From the NCBI GenBank assembly GCA_040616305.1, contig CP159918.1, positions 558,001 through 622,000 on the forward strand: DNA of 64,000 nucleotides. Reading direction: 5' to 3'. The notes under the pieces were generated by a model. The model saw only the letters and a program-made list of their open reading frames with translations. It made no database searches and was not told where the DNA came from. The DNA comes from UBA1876 sp003446665. Lineage in GTDB: Bacteria; Synergistota; Synergistia; Synergistales; Thermovirgaceae. The translations under genes and the position numbers were made by a program. Below are positions 54,154 to 63,021 of this stretch, one piece after another (the first letter of the stretch is position 1; every line of letters begins with the position of its first letter).

Positions 54154-54197
54154 CCGGCAGGTTGGGGTAATTGGTTCAACCTGCCGGATTTGTTTTA
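54154..54197 (+). terminator. Rho-independent terminator of the nifS operon
   Basis: CCGGCAGGTTG (54154-54164) pairs perfectly with CAACCTGCCGG (54177-54187) and is followed by ATTTGTTTTAT. Directly after it is a 16-base palindrome TTTTATAATTATAAAA (54193-54208) that contains a TATAAT and may be the -10 region of the next operon. Confidence 0.85.
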
Positions 54198-54235
54198 TAA
54201 TTATAAAACCCGCCACGTTTTTCAGGAGGCATTTA

Positions 54236-54700
54236 ATGGGACCGATTGTTTTAACCAACATCAGGGTTCGGTACGGGGAAACGGACCAAATGGGCTTTGT
54301 CTTTAACTCCCATTATCTTTCCTGGTTCGAAATCGGCCGAACGGAGTATTGCAGGGCCCTTTCACGACCCTACAGGCTTTGGGAAGAAGGGGGCGTTTTC
54401 CTCCCCGTGGTCGAAGCCAATCTGCGCTTCAAGAATCCCTTGCGGTATGATGACATGGTATGCATAAAGACGAGCGTACGGGAGGTGACCCCTTACACTA
54501 TCACTTTCACCTACAGGGTGATAAGAGAAGAGGATGGTCGACTCGCCGCCGAAGGCAGCACAAAGCACGCCTTTTGCGACAGGTCGGGAAAACTCGTCAG
54601 GGAGCCGGAGCCTTTTTATGGATGGCTTTTGGAACAGCTTGAACAAAGAAGGGAAGAGGTGGTTCCGCGTGAGCGAAAAACGGATTTTGCTCGGGAATGA
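54236..54700 (+). CDS. Acyl-CoA thioesterase (4HBT/YbgC-like)
   Basis: This 154-residue hotdog-fold protein has the YbgC/4HBT pattern: VRYGETDQMGFVFNSHYLSW with the catalytic Asp, then FEIGRTEYCRAL, VEANLRFKNPLRYDDMV, and GSTKHAFCDRSGK. It should hydrolyse short or aryl acyl-CoA. It overlaps iorA by 32 bases, so it may clear CoA esters made by the indolepyruvate oxidoreductase. AGGAGG precedes the ATG. Confidence 0.88.
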   Translation: MGPIVLTNIRVRYGETDQMGFVFNSHYLSWFEIGRTEYCRALSRPYRLWEEGGVFLPVVEANLRFKNPLRYDDMVCIKTSVREVTPYTITFTYRVIREEDGRLAAEGSTKHAFCDRSGKLVREPEPFYGWLLEQLEQRREEVVPRERKTDFARE

Positions 54701-56525
54701 GGCTATAGCCCGCGGGATTGTCGAGGCCGGGTGCGAGGTAGCAGCCGCGTATCCGGGAACGCCTTCCTCGGAGATCCTGCCGGCCGTTGCTTATTGGGCC
54801 GATGAACTTGGCACGAAAACCGCCGTGGAATGGGGCGCCAACGAAAAGGTAGCCTTCGAAATGGCCGCGGGCGCTTCTTTTGCGGGCAAGAGGTCCTGCG
54901 CCGTGATGAAACAGGTCGGACTGAACGTCGCGGCCGACCCTTTCATGAGCGTAGCCCATTTCAGGATCAAGGGAGGTTTCTTGCTGGTTGTAGCCGACGA
55001 CCCGGGGCCTCACAGTTCTCAGACGGAACAGGACAGCAGGTTTTTTGCCATGTTCGCGAAGGTCCCCTGTTTCGACCCGTCAACAGCCGTGGAGGCCAGG
55101 GAAATGGTTTTCGACGCCTACGACTTGTCGGAAAGGCACGAGATAGTCACCATGCTCCGCCCGACCGTTCGGGTGGATCACTGCAGGCAGGACGTGGAAT
55201 TGAAAGAGGTCCTGAAACTGGACAGGCCCGCAAACTTCGAAAGGGATGTGAGTCGGTGGGTATGCCTTCCGGCTTCAGTGCGTGTCAACCATCCGCTGCT
55301 TAACGAAAAGAATGATGCCATCAGGGAGGAATTCGAAAAGAATTTCGGCAAATACAATTACGAGGTTCCCTCGGATAAGCCGGCGAAACTTGGGATAATC
55401 GCAGGTGGTATCTCCTTTTCGATAGTCAGGGATGTCTTGCGGAGCATGGGAAGGGACGATGTCTCAATACTCAAGATCGGTACCCCCTATCCTCTTCCGG
55501 TAAAGATGGTAGAGGATTTCATCGCGCGCCACGACGATGTTCTGATCCTGGAGGAGACTTACCCGGTCATAGAGATGCAAATCCCTGACCGCACCAAGGT
55601 GAAAGGTAGATGGAACGGCTGGGTCCCCCGGGCGGGAGAGCTGCTGCCCGAAGTGGTAGAGGAAATTCTCTACAAGGCTTTGGGAGAAGAGACGCAAATC
55701 AAGGTGGATGAATACCTCAAGAAGGCGATCGAAGAGCTCGGCGCGACGCCCAGAAAGCCCATGCTGTGTCCCGGGTGTCCTCACAGGGCGAGTTTTTTCT
55801 CGATCCGCCAGGCCCTTCCAAAGTCTATAAACCCTTCGGACATAGGCTGCTATACCCTGGGAGTGAATCAGAAGGCTGTAGACGCCGTGGTCGACATGGG
55901 GGCCTCGATCACCCAGTCGTCGGGACTTTACATGGCTCACAAGGTGGACGGACAGGAACGACCGATAGTGGCCACCATTGGAGATTCGACATTTTTCCAT
56001 ATGGGTCTTCCCGGCTTGGTGAGCGCTGTTTACAACAGACACGCCTTTGTACTCGCCATTCTTGATAACAGCATTACCGCCATGACGGGCGGACAGTCCC
56101 ACCCGGGCATCGGCGAGAAGCTGCGCAAGGGCGACCGGGGACGCAAGATCGATCTGGAGGATGCCGTAAGGGCCTGTGGCGTATCCTGGGTCAAGACTCT
56201 CGAGGCCTACGACGTGAAAAAGGGTAAAGAACTCGTCAAGGAGGCGTGGGAACACGCCAGGACCAACGAAGAACCTGCGGTTCTCATATTCAGACACCCC
56301 TGCATGCTCTTGAGGGTGGAACAGGACACGACCCCTGTGGCCGTAGACCATGAAAAATGCATAGGTTGCAGGTTCTGCATCGAAAACTTCAACTGTCCGG
56401 CGCTCGTTTTCGACGGCCAAAAGAAAAAGGCCTACATTGACGAAAGATTCTGCGTCCAGTGTGGGGTCTGCATAAATGTCTGCCCCCACGGCGCCATAAA
56501 CGCCTTGGAAAGGGAGGAGGCGTAA
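54669..56525 (+). CDS. iorA: Indolepyruvate ferredoxin oxidoreductase, alpha subunit
   Basis: This 618-residue protein has the IorA order: pyrimidine domain with GIVEAGCEVAAAYPGTPSSE and WGANEKVAFEMAAGASFAGK, then the TPP-binding domain with CPGCPHRASFFSIRQ, GCYTLGV and GDSTFFHMGLPGL, and a C-terminal double [4Fe-4S] ferredoxin domain (CIGCRFCIENFNCP and CVQCGVCINVCPHG). It converts aryl-2-oxoacids from aromatic amino acids to aryl-acyl-CoA and reduces ferredoxin. The GTG at 54669 has AGAGGTGG upstream; earlier in-frame starts fall inside the thioesterase gene. Confidence 0.95.
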   Translation: MSEKRILLGNEAIARGIVEAGCEVAAAYPGTPSSEILPAVAYWADELGTKTAVEWGANEKVAFEMAAGASFAGKRSCAVMKQVGLNVAADPFMSVAHFRIKGGFLLVVADDPGPHSSQTEQDSRFFAMFAKVPCFDPSTAVEAREMVFDAYDLSERHEIVTMLRPTVRVDHCRQDVELKEVLKLDRPANFERDVSRWVCLPASVRVNHPLLNEKNDAIREEFEKNFGKYNYEVPSDKPAKLGIIAGGISFSIVRDVLRSMGRDDVSILKIGTPYPLPVKMVEDFIARHDDVLILEETYPVIEMQIPDRTKVKGRWNGWVPRAGELLPEVVEEILYKALGEETQIKVDEYLKKAIEELGATPRKPMLCPGCPHRASFFSIRQALPKSINPSDIGCYTLGVNQKAVDAVVDMGASITQSSGLYMAHKVDGQERPIVATIGDSTFFHMGLPGLVSAVYNRHAFVLAILDNSITAMTGGQSHPGIGEKLRKGDRGRKIDLEDAVRACGVSWVKTLEAYDVKKGKELVKEAWEHARTNEEPAVLIFRHPCMLLRVEQDTTPVAVDHEKCIGCRFCIENFNCPALVFDGQKKKAYIDERFCVQCGVCINVCPHGAINALEREEA

Positions 56526-56527
56526 CA

Positions 56528-57085
56528 ATGCAGTACGTCATAGTCGGCATCGGCGGCCAGGGGATCCTGTTTTCAAGCCGCGTTCTCGGACACATAGCCA
56601 TGTCAAGGGGCGAAACCGTAATAGGGAGCGAAGTCCATGGAATGGCGCAACGGGGAGGTTCCGTGGTCAGTCACTTCAAGGTAGGCGATTACGCGAGTCC
56701 CCTTGTAAAGACAAAAGAGGCCGATACGCTTCTTGCCTTTGACCAGAACGAGGGCTTCAGGAACCTTCATTTTCTCAAGGATGGGGGCAAGGCGGTCGTC
56801 AATATCCACGACAAAAAGGCGCTTGAAAACGCCAATCTCAAAAAATACATCGAGGAACGGTCCATAGGGATTTGTCCCATAGAGGGGTACGAGATTCTCA
56901 AAAAGCACATGGGTGGCAAATTCCTTTTCCTGAACGTGCTTATTCTAGGCGCCATGTGCGGTATCGGGGCGGGGGACGTGACCATAGACGAAGTCCGCCG
57001 GGCCGTCAGGGATCTGGCTCCGCCGAAACATGTGGATGCCAATCTGAAGGTGGTCGACCTGGGATATGACGCTGCAAAACGATAA
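56528..57085 (+). CDS. iorB: Indolepyruvate ferredoxin oxidoreductase, beta subunit
   Basis: This 185-residue protein is the gamma-type domain partner of IorA: VIVGIGGQGILFSSRVLGHI, SEVHGMAQRGGSVVSHFK, and the C-terminal DLAPPKHVDANLKV. The ATG at 56528 follows GGGAGGAGGCGTAAC and lies 2 bases after the iorA stop. Together they form the heteromeric enzyme. Confidence 0.95.
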   Translation: MQYVIVGIGGQGILFSSRVLGHIAMSRGETVIGSEVHGMAQRGGSVVSHFKVGDYASPLVKTKEADTLLAFDQNEGFRNLHFLKDGGKAVVNIHDKKALENANLKKYIEERSIGICPIEGYEILKKHMGGKFLFLNVLILGAMCGIGAGDVTIDEVRRAVRDLAPPKHVDANLKVVDLGYDAAKR

Positions 57086-57095
57086 AATCTGCGAC

Positions 57096-57641
57096 ATGAA
57101 AGCGGGGTCCCGGGTCGGGACCCCGCTTTTTTTACGCGAACATGGACATGGTGTTTCAGGTTGCCGGAATCGGAAAAGAGCCTACTCCATGGTCGAGTTG
57201 ATGCTTTGCCTTCTTTTATGGGCCGCTTTTGCGGGGGCTGTTTTGACGACCTTCCTGCCTTCTTACATGGAAGAAAGAAACCGGCAGGTTGCCTTGCGTG
57301 AGGCCGAAAATATAACCCGCTGGATCCAGCGGACCCTGATAAAAGCCTGCATCGAACGAAGGTCTTTCAGGATTAAATACCATACCGGAAGGCAGGATTT
57401 TATACGAATACTTTGGTTTAACCCAAACAGGAATGAAACCTACAATACCCGAGGGCGTTGCTGGGTAAAGGTCGACTCGAAGGCGAGTATTACGCCAGCA
57501 TATACCCCGGCATGGCACACGATGACGCCGGCGGTTACTTTTAACATTTACACTACGGGCGACAAAAACAGCACAGAAAGGCCGGTGGCGAGAATCACCA
57601 TCTCCGGCTATTGCCTGGTAACCCTTCATGAGGTTCAATAA
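57096..57641 (+). CDS. Orphan prepilin-like protein with N-terminal methylation motif
   Basis: The frame carries RKRA/YSMVELMLCLLLWAAFAG, a type IV prepilin-like cleavage site (Ala instead of Gly) with Glu at +5 and one membrane helix, then about 140 residues of globular pilin-like domain with PAVTFNIYTTGDK. The start is a problem: the only in-frame ATG upstream of the motif is at 57096, inside the iorB terminator, which gives an unusually long 31-residue leader. The next in-frame ATG (57189) is inside the motif. The true start may be non-standard or the 5' end may be disturbed. It is far from the other pilus genes of the window. Confidence 0.55.
   Translation: MKAGSRVGTPLFLREHGHGVSGCRNRKRAYSMVELMLCLLLWAAFAGAVLTTFLPSYMEERNRQVALREAENITRWIQRTLIKACIERRSFRIKYHTGRQDFIRILWFNPNRNETYNTRGRCWVKVDSKASITPAYTPAWHTMTPAVTFNIYTTGDKNSTERPVARITISGYCLVTLHEVQ
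57099..57133 (+). terminator. Rho-independent terminator of iorAB
   Basis: AAAGCGGGGTCCC (57099-57111), a GGGTC loop and GGGACCCCGCTTT form a 13-base-pair perfect stem followed by four more T. Confidence 0.95.
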
Positions 57642-57662
57642 GAAACTATGTTGAAAAAGAAG

Positions 57663-57692
57663 TTGACAGCAGGTATAACTGGGATCGTTAAT
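57663..57692 (+). promoter_or_regulatory. Candidate promoter upstream of lepB
   Basis: TTGACA (57663-57668) with an 18-base spacer and GTTAAT (57687-57692) lies about 85 bases upstream of the signal peptidase gene. The -35 is perfect and the -10 weak. Confidence 0.4.
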
Positions 57693-57778
57693 ATCTTTGA
57701 GTATAACGTCAAATCAGGTCCTGGACCGGACTCTTTCTTTTCCGCGAGACCGGGTCACAGGAGCGGGAGGCAATGTGC

Positions 57779-58291
57779 ATGGCCATAAAACCCTGGTGGA
57801 AAGAAACGCTCGAAACAATACTTTGGGCTCTCGTTCTCGCCCTTGTCTTGCGGACCTTCGTGGTACAGGCCTTTTGGATTCCCAGCGGTTCGATGATCCC
57901 GACGCTGCTCCCCGGGGATCGTGTACTGGTAGCGAAATTCTGGTACACATTCAAAAAACCCGAAAGAGGGCAGATAATCGTGTTCGAGTACCCTGTGGAC
58001 CCCAAGCGGGATTTCGTCAAGAGGGTAATAGGCCTGCCCGGTGAGGTGGTTGACATCCGGGACGGGGTGGTCCATATCGACGGGGACCCTTTGTCTGAGC
58101 CGTACGTGCAGTATCACGATTCCTTCGACATGAAAGCGATCGAAATCCCACCGGAGGAATATTTTGTGATGGGGGACAACCGGCCCAATTCACAGGACAG
58201 TCGTTTTTGGGGGTTCGTCCCAAGGGCGAATATAAAGGGACCGGCCTTTTTCAGGTACTGGCCGATTACCAGGCTGGGGGGCCTGTACTGA
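57779..58291 (+). CDS. lepB: Signal peptidase I
   Basis: This 170-residue protein has one N-terminal membrane helix and the S26 boxes: IPSGSMIPTLLPGDRVLVAK with the catalytic Ser, RDFVKRVIGLPGEVVDI with the catalytic Lys, and FVMGDNRPNSQDSRFWGFV. It cleaves signal peptides outside the inner membrane. The ATG at 57779 is favoured because GGGAGG lies 8 bases upstream; the ATG at 57773 is too close. Confidence 0.95.
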   Translation: MAIKPWWKETLETILWALVLALVLRTFVVQAFWIPSGSMIPTLLPGDRVLVAKFWYTFKKPERGQIIVFEYPVDPKRDFVKRVIGLPGEVVDIRDGVVHIDGDPLSEPYVQYHDSFDMKAIEIPPEEYFVMGDNRPNSQDSRFWGFVPRANIKGPAFFRYWPITRLGGLY

Positions 58292-58292
58292 T

Positions 58293-59129
58293 ATGCCCAG
58301 AACCGTCTGGTTCCCCGGGCATATGGCAAAGGGCCTCAGGGAGCTGAGGTCACTTCTGGACAAATTGGACGTCCTTGTCGAAGTTCGTGATGCCCGAGCT
58401 CCCGAAGCTACTGCATCCCCCTTTTCCGCCCAGGCAGAAAAGGTAAAACCCCTCTGGGTTGTCCTATCGAAAAGGGATCTCGCCGATGAGGATGTAACAA
58501 GGCGGTGGATCCGTTTTTATCGGGATCAGGGGAAAATGGCCTGGGCTTTTGATCTCAGACGGACGCAGCTAAAGCCTTTCCTCGCCGCAGTTGAAATGAA
58601 AAAGCCCGTTCACCGTGAACTCCGGCTGGCGGTGATTGGCGTTCCCAATGTCGGAAAATCCATGTTTTTAAACCTCGTTATAGGTAAAAAGGCCGCTCCC
58701 ACGGGCGCCGTTCCCGGTGTCACTCGTGGCGTTTCCTGGTATCGCGGCCGTGGGTTTTTGGTAGTCGATTCGCCCGGGATCGTCGATCCCAAGTCGGATG
58801 CCGCCGTTCACAGGCTTTTGGCCTGGCTTGCGGGATCACGCTCCGACGTGATCGGCGGTTACGAGTCGGTTGCTCTGGATTTTATTTCATACATACAAGA
58901 GAGGGGCCTCTGGGAGAAGACCCTGGGCAATTTGGGGGTCGAAGGGCCTGCGCTTTCTCCCGAGGATATTCTCTTCAATGTCGGAAAACGTCTCGGTTGC
59001 CTGGTAAAGGGGGGCAACGTGGACCTTGAAAGAGCGGGCAAGATGCTTGTCGATTCTTTCGCGGCGGGCAAGCTTGGCAGGGCAAGCCTGGAAGCGCCCG
59101 GTTTCGTGGCATTCGGTGATCGTCAATGA
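58293..59129 (+). CDS. rbgA: Ribosome biogenesis GTPase RbgA/YlqF
   Basis: This 278-residue circularly permuted GTPase begins with WFPGHMAKGLRELRSLLDKL and has the G motifs in permuted order: LSKRDLAD (G4), GVPNVGKSMFLNLV (G1), and VVDSPGIVDPK (G3). RbgA acts late in 50S subunit assembly. It starts one base after lepB and overlaps rnhB by 4 bases. Confidence 0.93.
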   Translation: MPRTVWFPGHMAKGLRELRSLLDKLDVLVEVRDARAPEATASPFSAQAEKVKPLWVVLSKRDLADEDVTRRWIRFYRDQGKMAWAFDLRRTQLKPFLAAVEMKKPVHRELRLAVIGVPNVGKSMFLNLVIGKKAAPTGAVPGVTRGVSWYRGRGFLVVDSPGIVDPKSDAAVHRLLAWLAGSRSDVIGGYESVALDFISYIQERGLWEKTLGNLGVEGPALSPEDILFNVGKRLGCLVKGGNVDLERAGKMLVDSFAAGKLGRASLEAPGFVAFGDRQ

Positions 59130-59698
59130 TTGTCGCCGGGGTGGATGAGGCTGGCAGAGGTCCCCTTGCGGGGCCCGTGGTAGCCGCGGCGGTGGTGTTG
59201 TCGAGAGAGGAACGTGAACATCTCGTCGCCGTGGGGTTGAAGGATTCCAAAAAACTGACTCCTTCAAGGCGCGAGAAGATCTTTTGCGCCATGCTGGAAA
59301 TGGGGATCGTCTGGAGGGCGCAGGCGGCCTCGCCGGCAAGGATCGACAGGGACAACATCCTTCGTGCCTCGCTCTGGGCCATGGCGCGGTCTGTTTCATG
59401 TCTTCCGGTTTTGCCCGATCTGGTCGTGGTGGATGGAAATATACCCATCCCTTTGCGGGGCTTGAAGCAGAAAACGCTGGTGGCCGCAGACGATAAAGTG
59501 CCGGCAGTGGCCGCCGCTTCCGTGGTAGCCAAGGTCCTCAGAGACAGGACCATGGCGGCCTTTGCGAAACGTTACCCGGATTACGGTTTTGAAAGGAACA
59601 AGGGATACCCGTCCAGGGAACACAGGGAAGTACTTGAAAGAATGGGCCCCTGTCCGCTTCACCGGCGGACTTTTGGTCCCTGTGGTAACCGCCGTTGA
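59126..59698 (+). CDS. rnhB: Ribonuclease HII
   Basis: This 190-residue protein has the RNase HII pattern: IVAGVDEAGRGPLAGPVVAA with the first two acidic residues, GLKDSKKLTPSRRE, VVVDGNIPIPL with the third, and AAASVVAKVLRDRTM, then YGFERNKGYPSREH. It cuts RNA in RNA-DNA hybrids and at single ribonucleotides. It is coupled to rbgA by ATGA. Confidence 0.95.
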   Translation: MIVAGVDEAGRGPLAGPVVAAAVVLSREEREHLVAVGLKDSKKLTPSRREKIFCAMLEMGIVWRAQAASPARIDRDNILRASLWAMARSVSCLPVLPDLVVVDGNIPIPLRGLKQKTLVAADDKVPAVAAASVVAKVLRDRTMAAFAKRYPDYGFERNKGYPSREHREVLERMGPCPLHRRTFGPCGNRR

Positions 59699-59763
59699 AC
59701 CATTCCGGGAACATAAACTTTCAAAACACCTGGTATTAACGAAAAACAAGGAAGGGATTCGCG

Positions 59764-60135
59764 ATGGCAAGGCATCTTGACCTCGGCGTTGCCGGTGAAA
59801 CTTTGGCCCAAAAAGCCCTGGAGGACAGGGGGTACAAAGTTGTCGATCGAAACGTGCGGCTCAGGTCGGGCGAGCTGGACATGGTGGCTTTTGACGGGGA
59901 CGAGCTGGTAGTGGTTGAAGTCCGGACTCGGAGTGTGGGGAAAATGGCGCCTCCCGAGACGACGGTGGGCCCCAGGAAGCTCCGGAAGCTTGTTCGAACA
60001 GGCAGGTGGTATGTCCTGAACAAGGGCTGGGAGGGGCCGTGGCGCATAGACGTGGTGGCCGTAACGGTAAAGGGAGACAAAAACCCGGAAGTCGAGATCT
60101 TTCGGGATGTGACGATGGGGTTGATAGAACAGTGA
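59764..60135 (+). CDS. yraN: YraN family (UPF0102) endonuclease-like protein
   Basis: This 123-residue protein has the Holliday-junction-resolvase-like UPF0102 pattern: GVAGETLAQKALEDRGYKVV, RSGELDMVAFDGDELVVVEV, then ARSVG-like RTRSVGKM and VGPRKLRKLVRTGRWYV. The acidic/lysine residues of a PD-(D/E)xK fold are visible, but function is unproven in the family. The stop overlaps comM. Confidence 0.92.
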   Translation: MARHLDLGVAGETLAQKALEDRGYKVVDRNVRLRSGELDMVAFDGDELVVVEVRTRSVGKMAPPETTVGPRKLRKLVRTGRWYVLNKGWEGPWRIDVVAVTVKGDKNPEVEIFRDVTMGLIEQ

Positions 60136-61640
60136 GTGCTTTCGGAGTAACCCTTCAAGGGATCGAGGCGCGGAAGGTAGAAGTGGAGGTGGAGATTACG
60201 GGAGGGCTTTTTTCGATCTCCGTAGTCGGCCTTCCCGATGCTTCCGTCAGGGAGGCCCGAGAACGCGTAAGGGCGGCTTTGCGGTCCGTAGGCATGTCGG
60301 TGCGGGGGCGAGTAGCAATAAACCTGGCACCTGCAGACCTCCCGAAGGAAGGAGCTTTGCTGGATCTTCCCATGGCCGTGGGTATCGCAAGGGCCATGGG
60401 AGAAATACCGCCTGTAGGGGAGGCCATCTGCATGGGCGAACTTGCCCTGGACGGCAGGATAAGGCGGGTCAGGGGCGCCGTGCCGGCTGCTATCCTTGCA
60501 AAAAAGGCCGGTCTGCCCCTTTTCGTTCCCGAGGCCAATGCGCGGGAAGTTTCGCTTGTTTCAGGAGTCACGGCCTATGCTGTTTCGAGCCTGGGTAGCC
60601 TTTTCGCCCATTTCAGGGGAGAAAGGGCGTTAAATCCCGTAGAAGGCGGTTACGTAGGCGATGCGAAAATAGAAGCCGAACCGGACCTTGCCGACATAAA
60701 AGGACAAGCCCAGGCGAAACGGGCCCTCGAGATAGCTGCGGCCGGTGGGCACAACCTGATCCTGGTAGGTTCACCGGGGTCGGGAAAAACCATGCTGGCC
60801 AAATCGCTCAGGGGGCTGCTCCCGCCGCTTTCCGACGAAGAGGTGATGGAGACCCTTCTGGTAAGAAGCACCGTGGGGCTTCCGCCGGAAGAAAGCAGAA
60901 CGAGGCCTTTTCGCATGGTACATCACACGGCCACCACAGTCTCCATTTGCGGGGGCGGAGCAACTCTCAAACCGGGCGAAGTAAGCCTCGCTCATCGCGG
61001 CGTGCTGTTTCTTGACGAATTGACGGAATTCAGGAGGGACCTGCTGGAGGCGCTTAGACAGCCTTTGGAAGACGGAAACATAGTCGTGAGCAGGGCCTCG
61101 GGCAGTGTCGCCTATCCGGCGAGAGTCCTCCTCGTGGCTGCCTGCAACCCGTGCCAGTGTGGGTATTACGGCGACCCGGAAATCCCCTGTCGGTGCCCGT
61201 CGGGAGCCCTGGAGCGATACCAGCGCAAGCTTTCCGGTCCAATAATCGACAGGATCGACCTGCATGTGGCGGTCCCCAGGCTGACTCCTGAAGAACTGGT
61301 CCAGTTCGAAAGAGACAACTCGAGAACCAGCGCTTCCGTAAGAGAGCAGGTCACGAAGGCACGCGACCTGCAGCTGGATCGCTGGAGAGCCTTCGGGTTT
61401 ACGAACAACGCCGAAATCCCCGAAAAAATACTTAAAAAACACCTCGGAGTGAAAAAGGAAAGCCGGAATTTCCTGAGAGAAGCAGCAGGCAGGCTCAGGC
61501 TTTCCGGGAGAGGTTTATCGAGAGTTTTGCGAGTGGCAAGAACTATCGCCGATCTGGACGGGGATGAAAGGGTCGAGCCCTGCCACCTTTCCGAAGCCCT
61601 GGCGTACCGCGAAGGGGCGAACATGCCATGGACCGTCTGA
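60132..61640 (+). CDS. comM: YifB/ComM family Mg-chelatase-like AAA ATPase
   Basis: This 502-residue protein has an N-terminal ChlI-type domain (VSVVGLPDASVREARERVRA, GRVAINLAPADLPKEGALLD) and an AAA+ domain (ADIKGQAQAKRALEIAAAGG, Walker A VGSPGSGKTMLAKSL, FLDELTEF). A C-terminal part with CNPCQCGYYGDP and IDLHVAVPRL follows. ComM is a helicase that aids branch migration in natural transformation. The GTG at 60132 overlaps the yraN stop. dprA follows, so transformation or recombination genes are grouped. Confidence 0.95.
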   Translation: MSAFGVTLQGIEARKVEVEVEITGGLFSISVVGLPDASVREARERVRAALRSVGMSVRGRVAINLAPADLPKEGALLDLPMAVGIARAMGEIPPVGEAICMGELALDGRIRRVRGAVPAAILAKKAGLPLFVPEANAREVSLVSGVTAYAVSSLGSLFAHFRGERALNPVEGGYVGDAKIEAEPDLADIKGQAQAKRALEIAAAGGHNLILVGSPGSGKTMLAKSLRGLLPPLSDEEVMETLLVRSTVGLPPEESRTRPFRMVHHTATTVSICGGGATLKPGEVSLAHRGVLFLDELTEFRRDLLEALRQPLEDGNIVVSRASGSVAYPARVLLVAACNPCQCGYYGDPEIPCRCPSGALERYQRKLSGPIIDRIDLHVAVPRLTPEELVQFERDNSRTSASVREQVTKARDLQLDRWRAFGFTNNAEIPEKILKKHLGVKKESRNFLREAAGRLRLSGRGLSRVLRVARTIADLDGDERVEPCHLSEALAYREGANMPWTV

Positions 61641-62722
61641 ATTGCCTTGTCCTTTTGAATGGTCTTTTCAGCCGAGAACTCGCGGGCTCCTGCACGCAAA
61701 GGGGTTTTTTGCCCGAAGAAGTAGTCTCCGGAGGGACGGTCCTGTGGCGTGACCTGGGCTGCTCCCAAAAGGCTGCCGTTTTGCTTGAAAAAAGAATCCG
61801 GGAGGGCTGGGCCGAAAAAGAGCTGGAAAAATGCGATAAAACGGGTGTTTCCGTCGTTCCCTGGGGGGCGGAAGATTACCCTGATTCTTTGAGGCGGCTT
61901 CCGGACCCGCCCCTTGTCCTTTATCGAAAAGGCTCGTCTTTGGTCAAAAAAGGGGTCGGTATTGTCGGCACAAGACGTTGCAGCACCTACGGCCGTAACG
62001 TAGCGAAAGAACTGGCCTCCAGGCTGGCCTTTTGCGGCAGGATGGTTTTAAGCGGCGGTGCCAGGGGCATAGATACGGCGGCCCATGAGGGGTGTATCGA
62101 ATCGGGGGGTAACACCCTGGCTGTGCTTGGAACAGGAGTCGACAGGATTTACCCCGCAGCAAACCGAGCCCTTTTCGAGGCCATAATGGAAAAGGGGGCT
62201 CTTTTGTCCGAATTCCCGCTGGGCTTTCCGGCCAGAAACTGGACGTTTCCGAGGCGAAACCGGATAATTGCGGCCCTTTCGTCGCCCCTGGTCGTTGTTG
62301 AGGCACCTCAAAAAAGCGGGGCACTGATAACCGCAAGGCTCGCCCTTGAGGCGGGACGGGATGTCTGGGCTGTTCCCGGCAGGATCACGGAGTCATTATG
62401 CGGCGGGTCCAACGGACTGATAGCCGATGGTGCTTATCCTCTCGTCGACGTGGATGAATTCCTGGCACATGTGTCCGGAACCCAGCGCCTGCTTGATTTA
62501 CCTCCCGATCATGGGCGTAACCTTTCCGAAAAGGAACAAAGGGTGTACGAGTTACTTGGAGAAACCGGAGGGCGGACGGTTGACAACATCGCGGTCGACG
62601 CTAAAATGAGCGCGACCGATGTTTTGAGGATTTTGGGAATTCTCTCAGTTGAAGGCCTTGTACGTCACGATGGCGGAGGAAGATGGAGTGCCGCCGAAAA
62701 AGCGGGTGCCAAAACCCTATAA
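61628..62722 (+). CDS. dprA: DNA-processing protein DprA
   Basis: This 364-residue protein has an N-terminal helical part, the central Rossmann-like domain (VGIVGTRRCSTYGRNVAKEL, LSGGARGIDTAAHEGC, AVLGTGVDRIYPAANR, FPARNWTFPRRNRIIAALS), and a C-terminal winged helix (LLGETGGRTVDNIAVDAKMS). DprA loads RecA on incoming single-stranded DNA. It overlaps comM by 13 bases. Confidence 0.95.
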   Translation: MDRLNCLVLLNGLFSRELAGSCTQRGFLPEEVVSGGTVLWRDLGCSQKAAVLLEKRIREGWAEKELEKCDKTGVSVVPWGAEDYPDSLRRLPDPPLVLYRKGSSLVKKGVGIVGTRRCSTYGRNVAKELASRLAFCGRMVLSGGARGIDTAAHEGCIESGGNTLAVLGTGVDRIYPAANRALFEAIMEKGALLSEFPLGFPARNWTFPRRNRIIAALSSPLVVVEAPQKSGALITARLALEAGRDVWAVPGRITESLCGGSNGLIADGAYPLVDVDEFLAHVSGTQRLLDLPPDHGRNLSEKEQRVYELLGETGGRTVDNIAVDAKMSATDVLRILGILSVEGLVRHDGGGRWSAAEKAGAKTL

Positions 62723-62737
62723 GGAGGAGGCATGTTA

Positions 62738-63007
62738 ATGCCTGTTCGTTACATACCGGAATACGAACGAAGATACCTGACCGAGGAGGCCCTGGCCCTG
62801 GCATATTCCGTCTGCGCCGATGGAGCTTTTTCACAGGAGCTTGTCGAACAGACCCTTACGGAAGCCGTCAAGTTCGGGCAATCGGGAGGCCAGCCCGTGG
62901 ACGCCGGGCTTTTCGAGGCGCTCCTTTGGGCCGTGTGCGATAATGACTTGAAGCGGTCCCCGGGAGAAAACCTTTTCGACGACACTACGGCGCCATACGT
63001 ATCCTGA
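62738..63007 (+). CDS. Small conserved-looking protein of unknown function
   Basis: This protein of about 89 residues has two likely helical segments, YEEALALAYSVCADGAF-like and TLTEAVKFGQSGGQPVDAGL, and no motif I recognise. ATG 62738 is 7 bases after GGAGG; ATG 62732 would be too close to it. It lies between dprA and topA in a tight operon, so it is probably expressed. Confidence 0.65.
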   Translation: MPVRYIPEYERRYLTEEALALAYSVCADGAFSQELVEQTLTEAVKFGQSGGQPVDAGLFEALLWAVCDNDLKRSPGENLFDDTTAPYVS

Positions 63008-63021
63008 CGGGGAGTTTTGTT

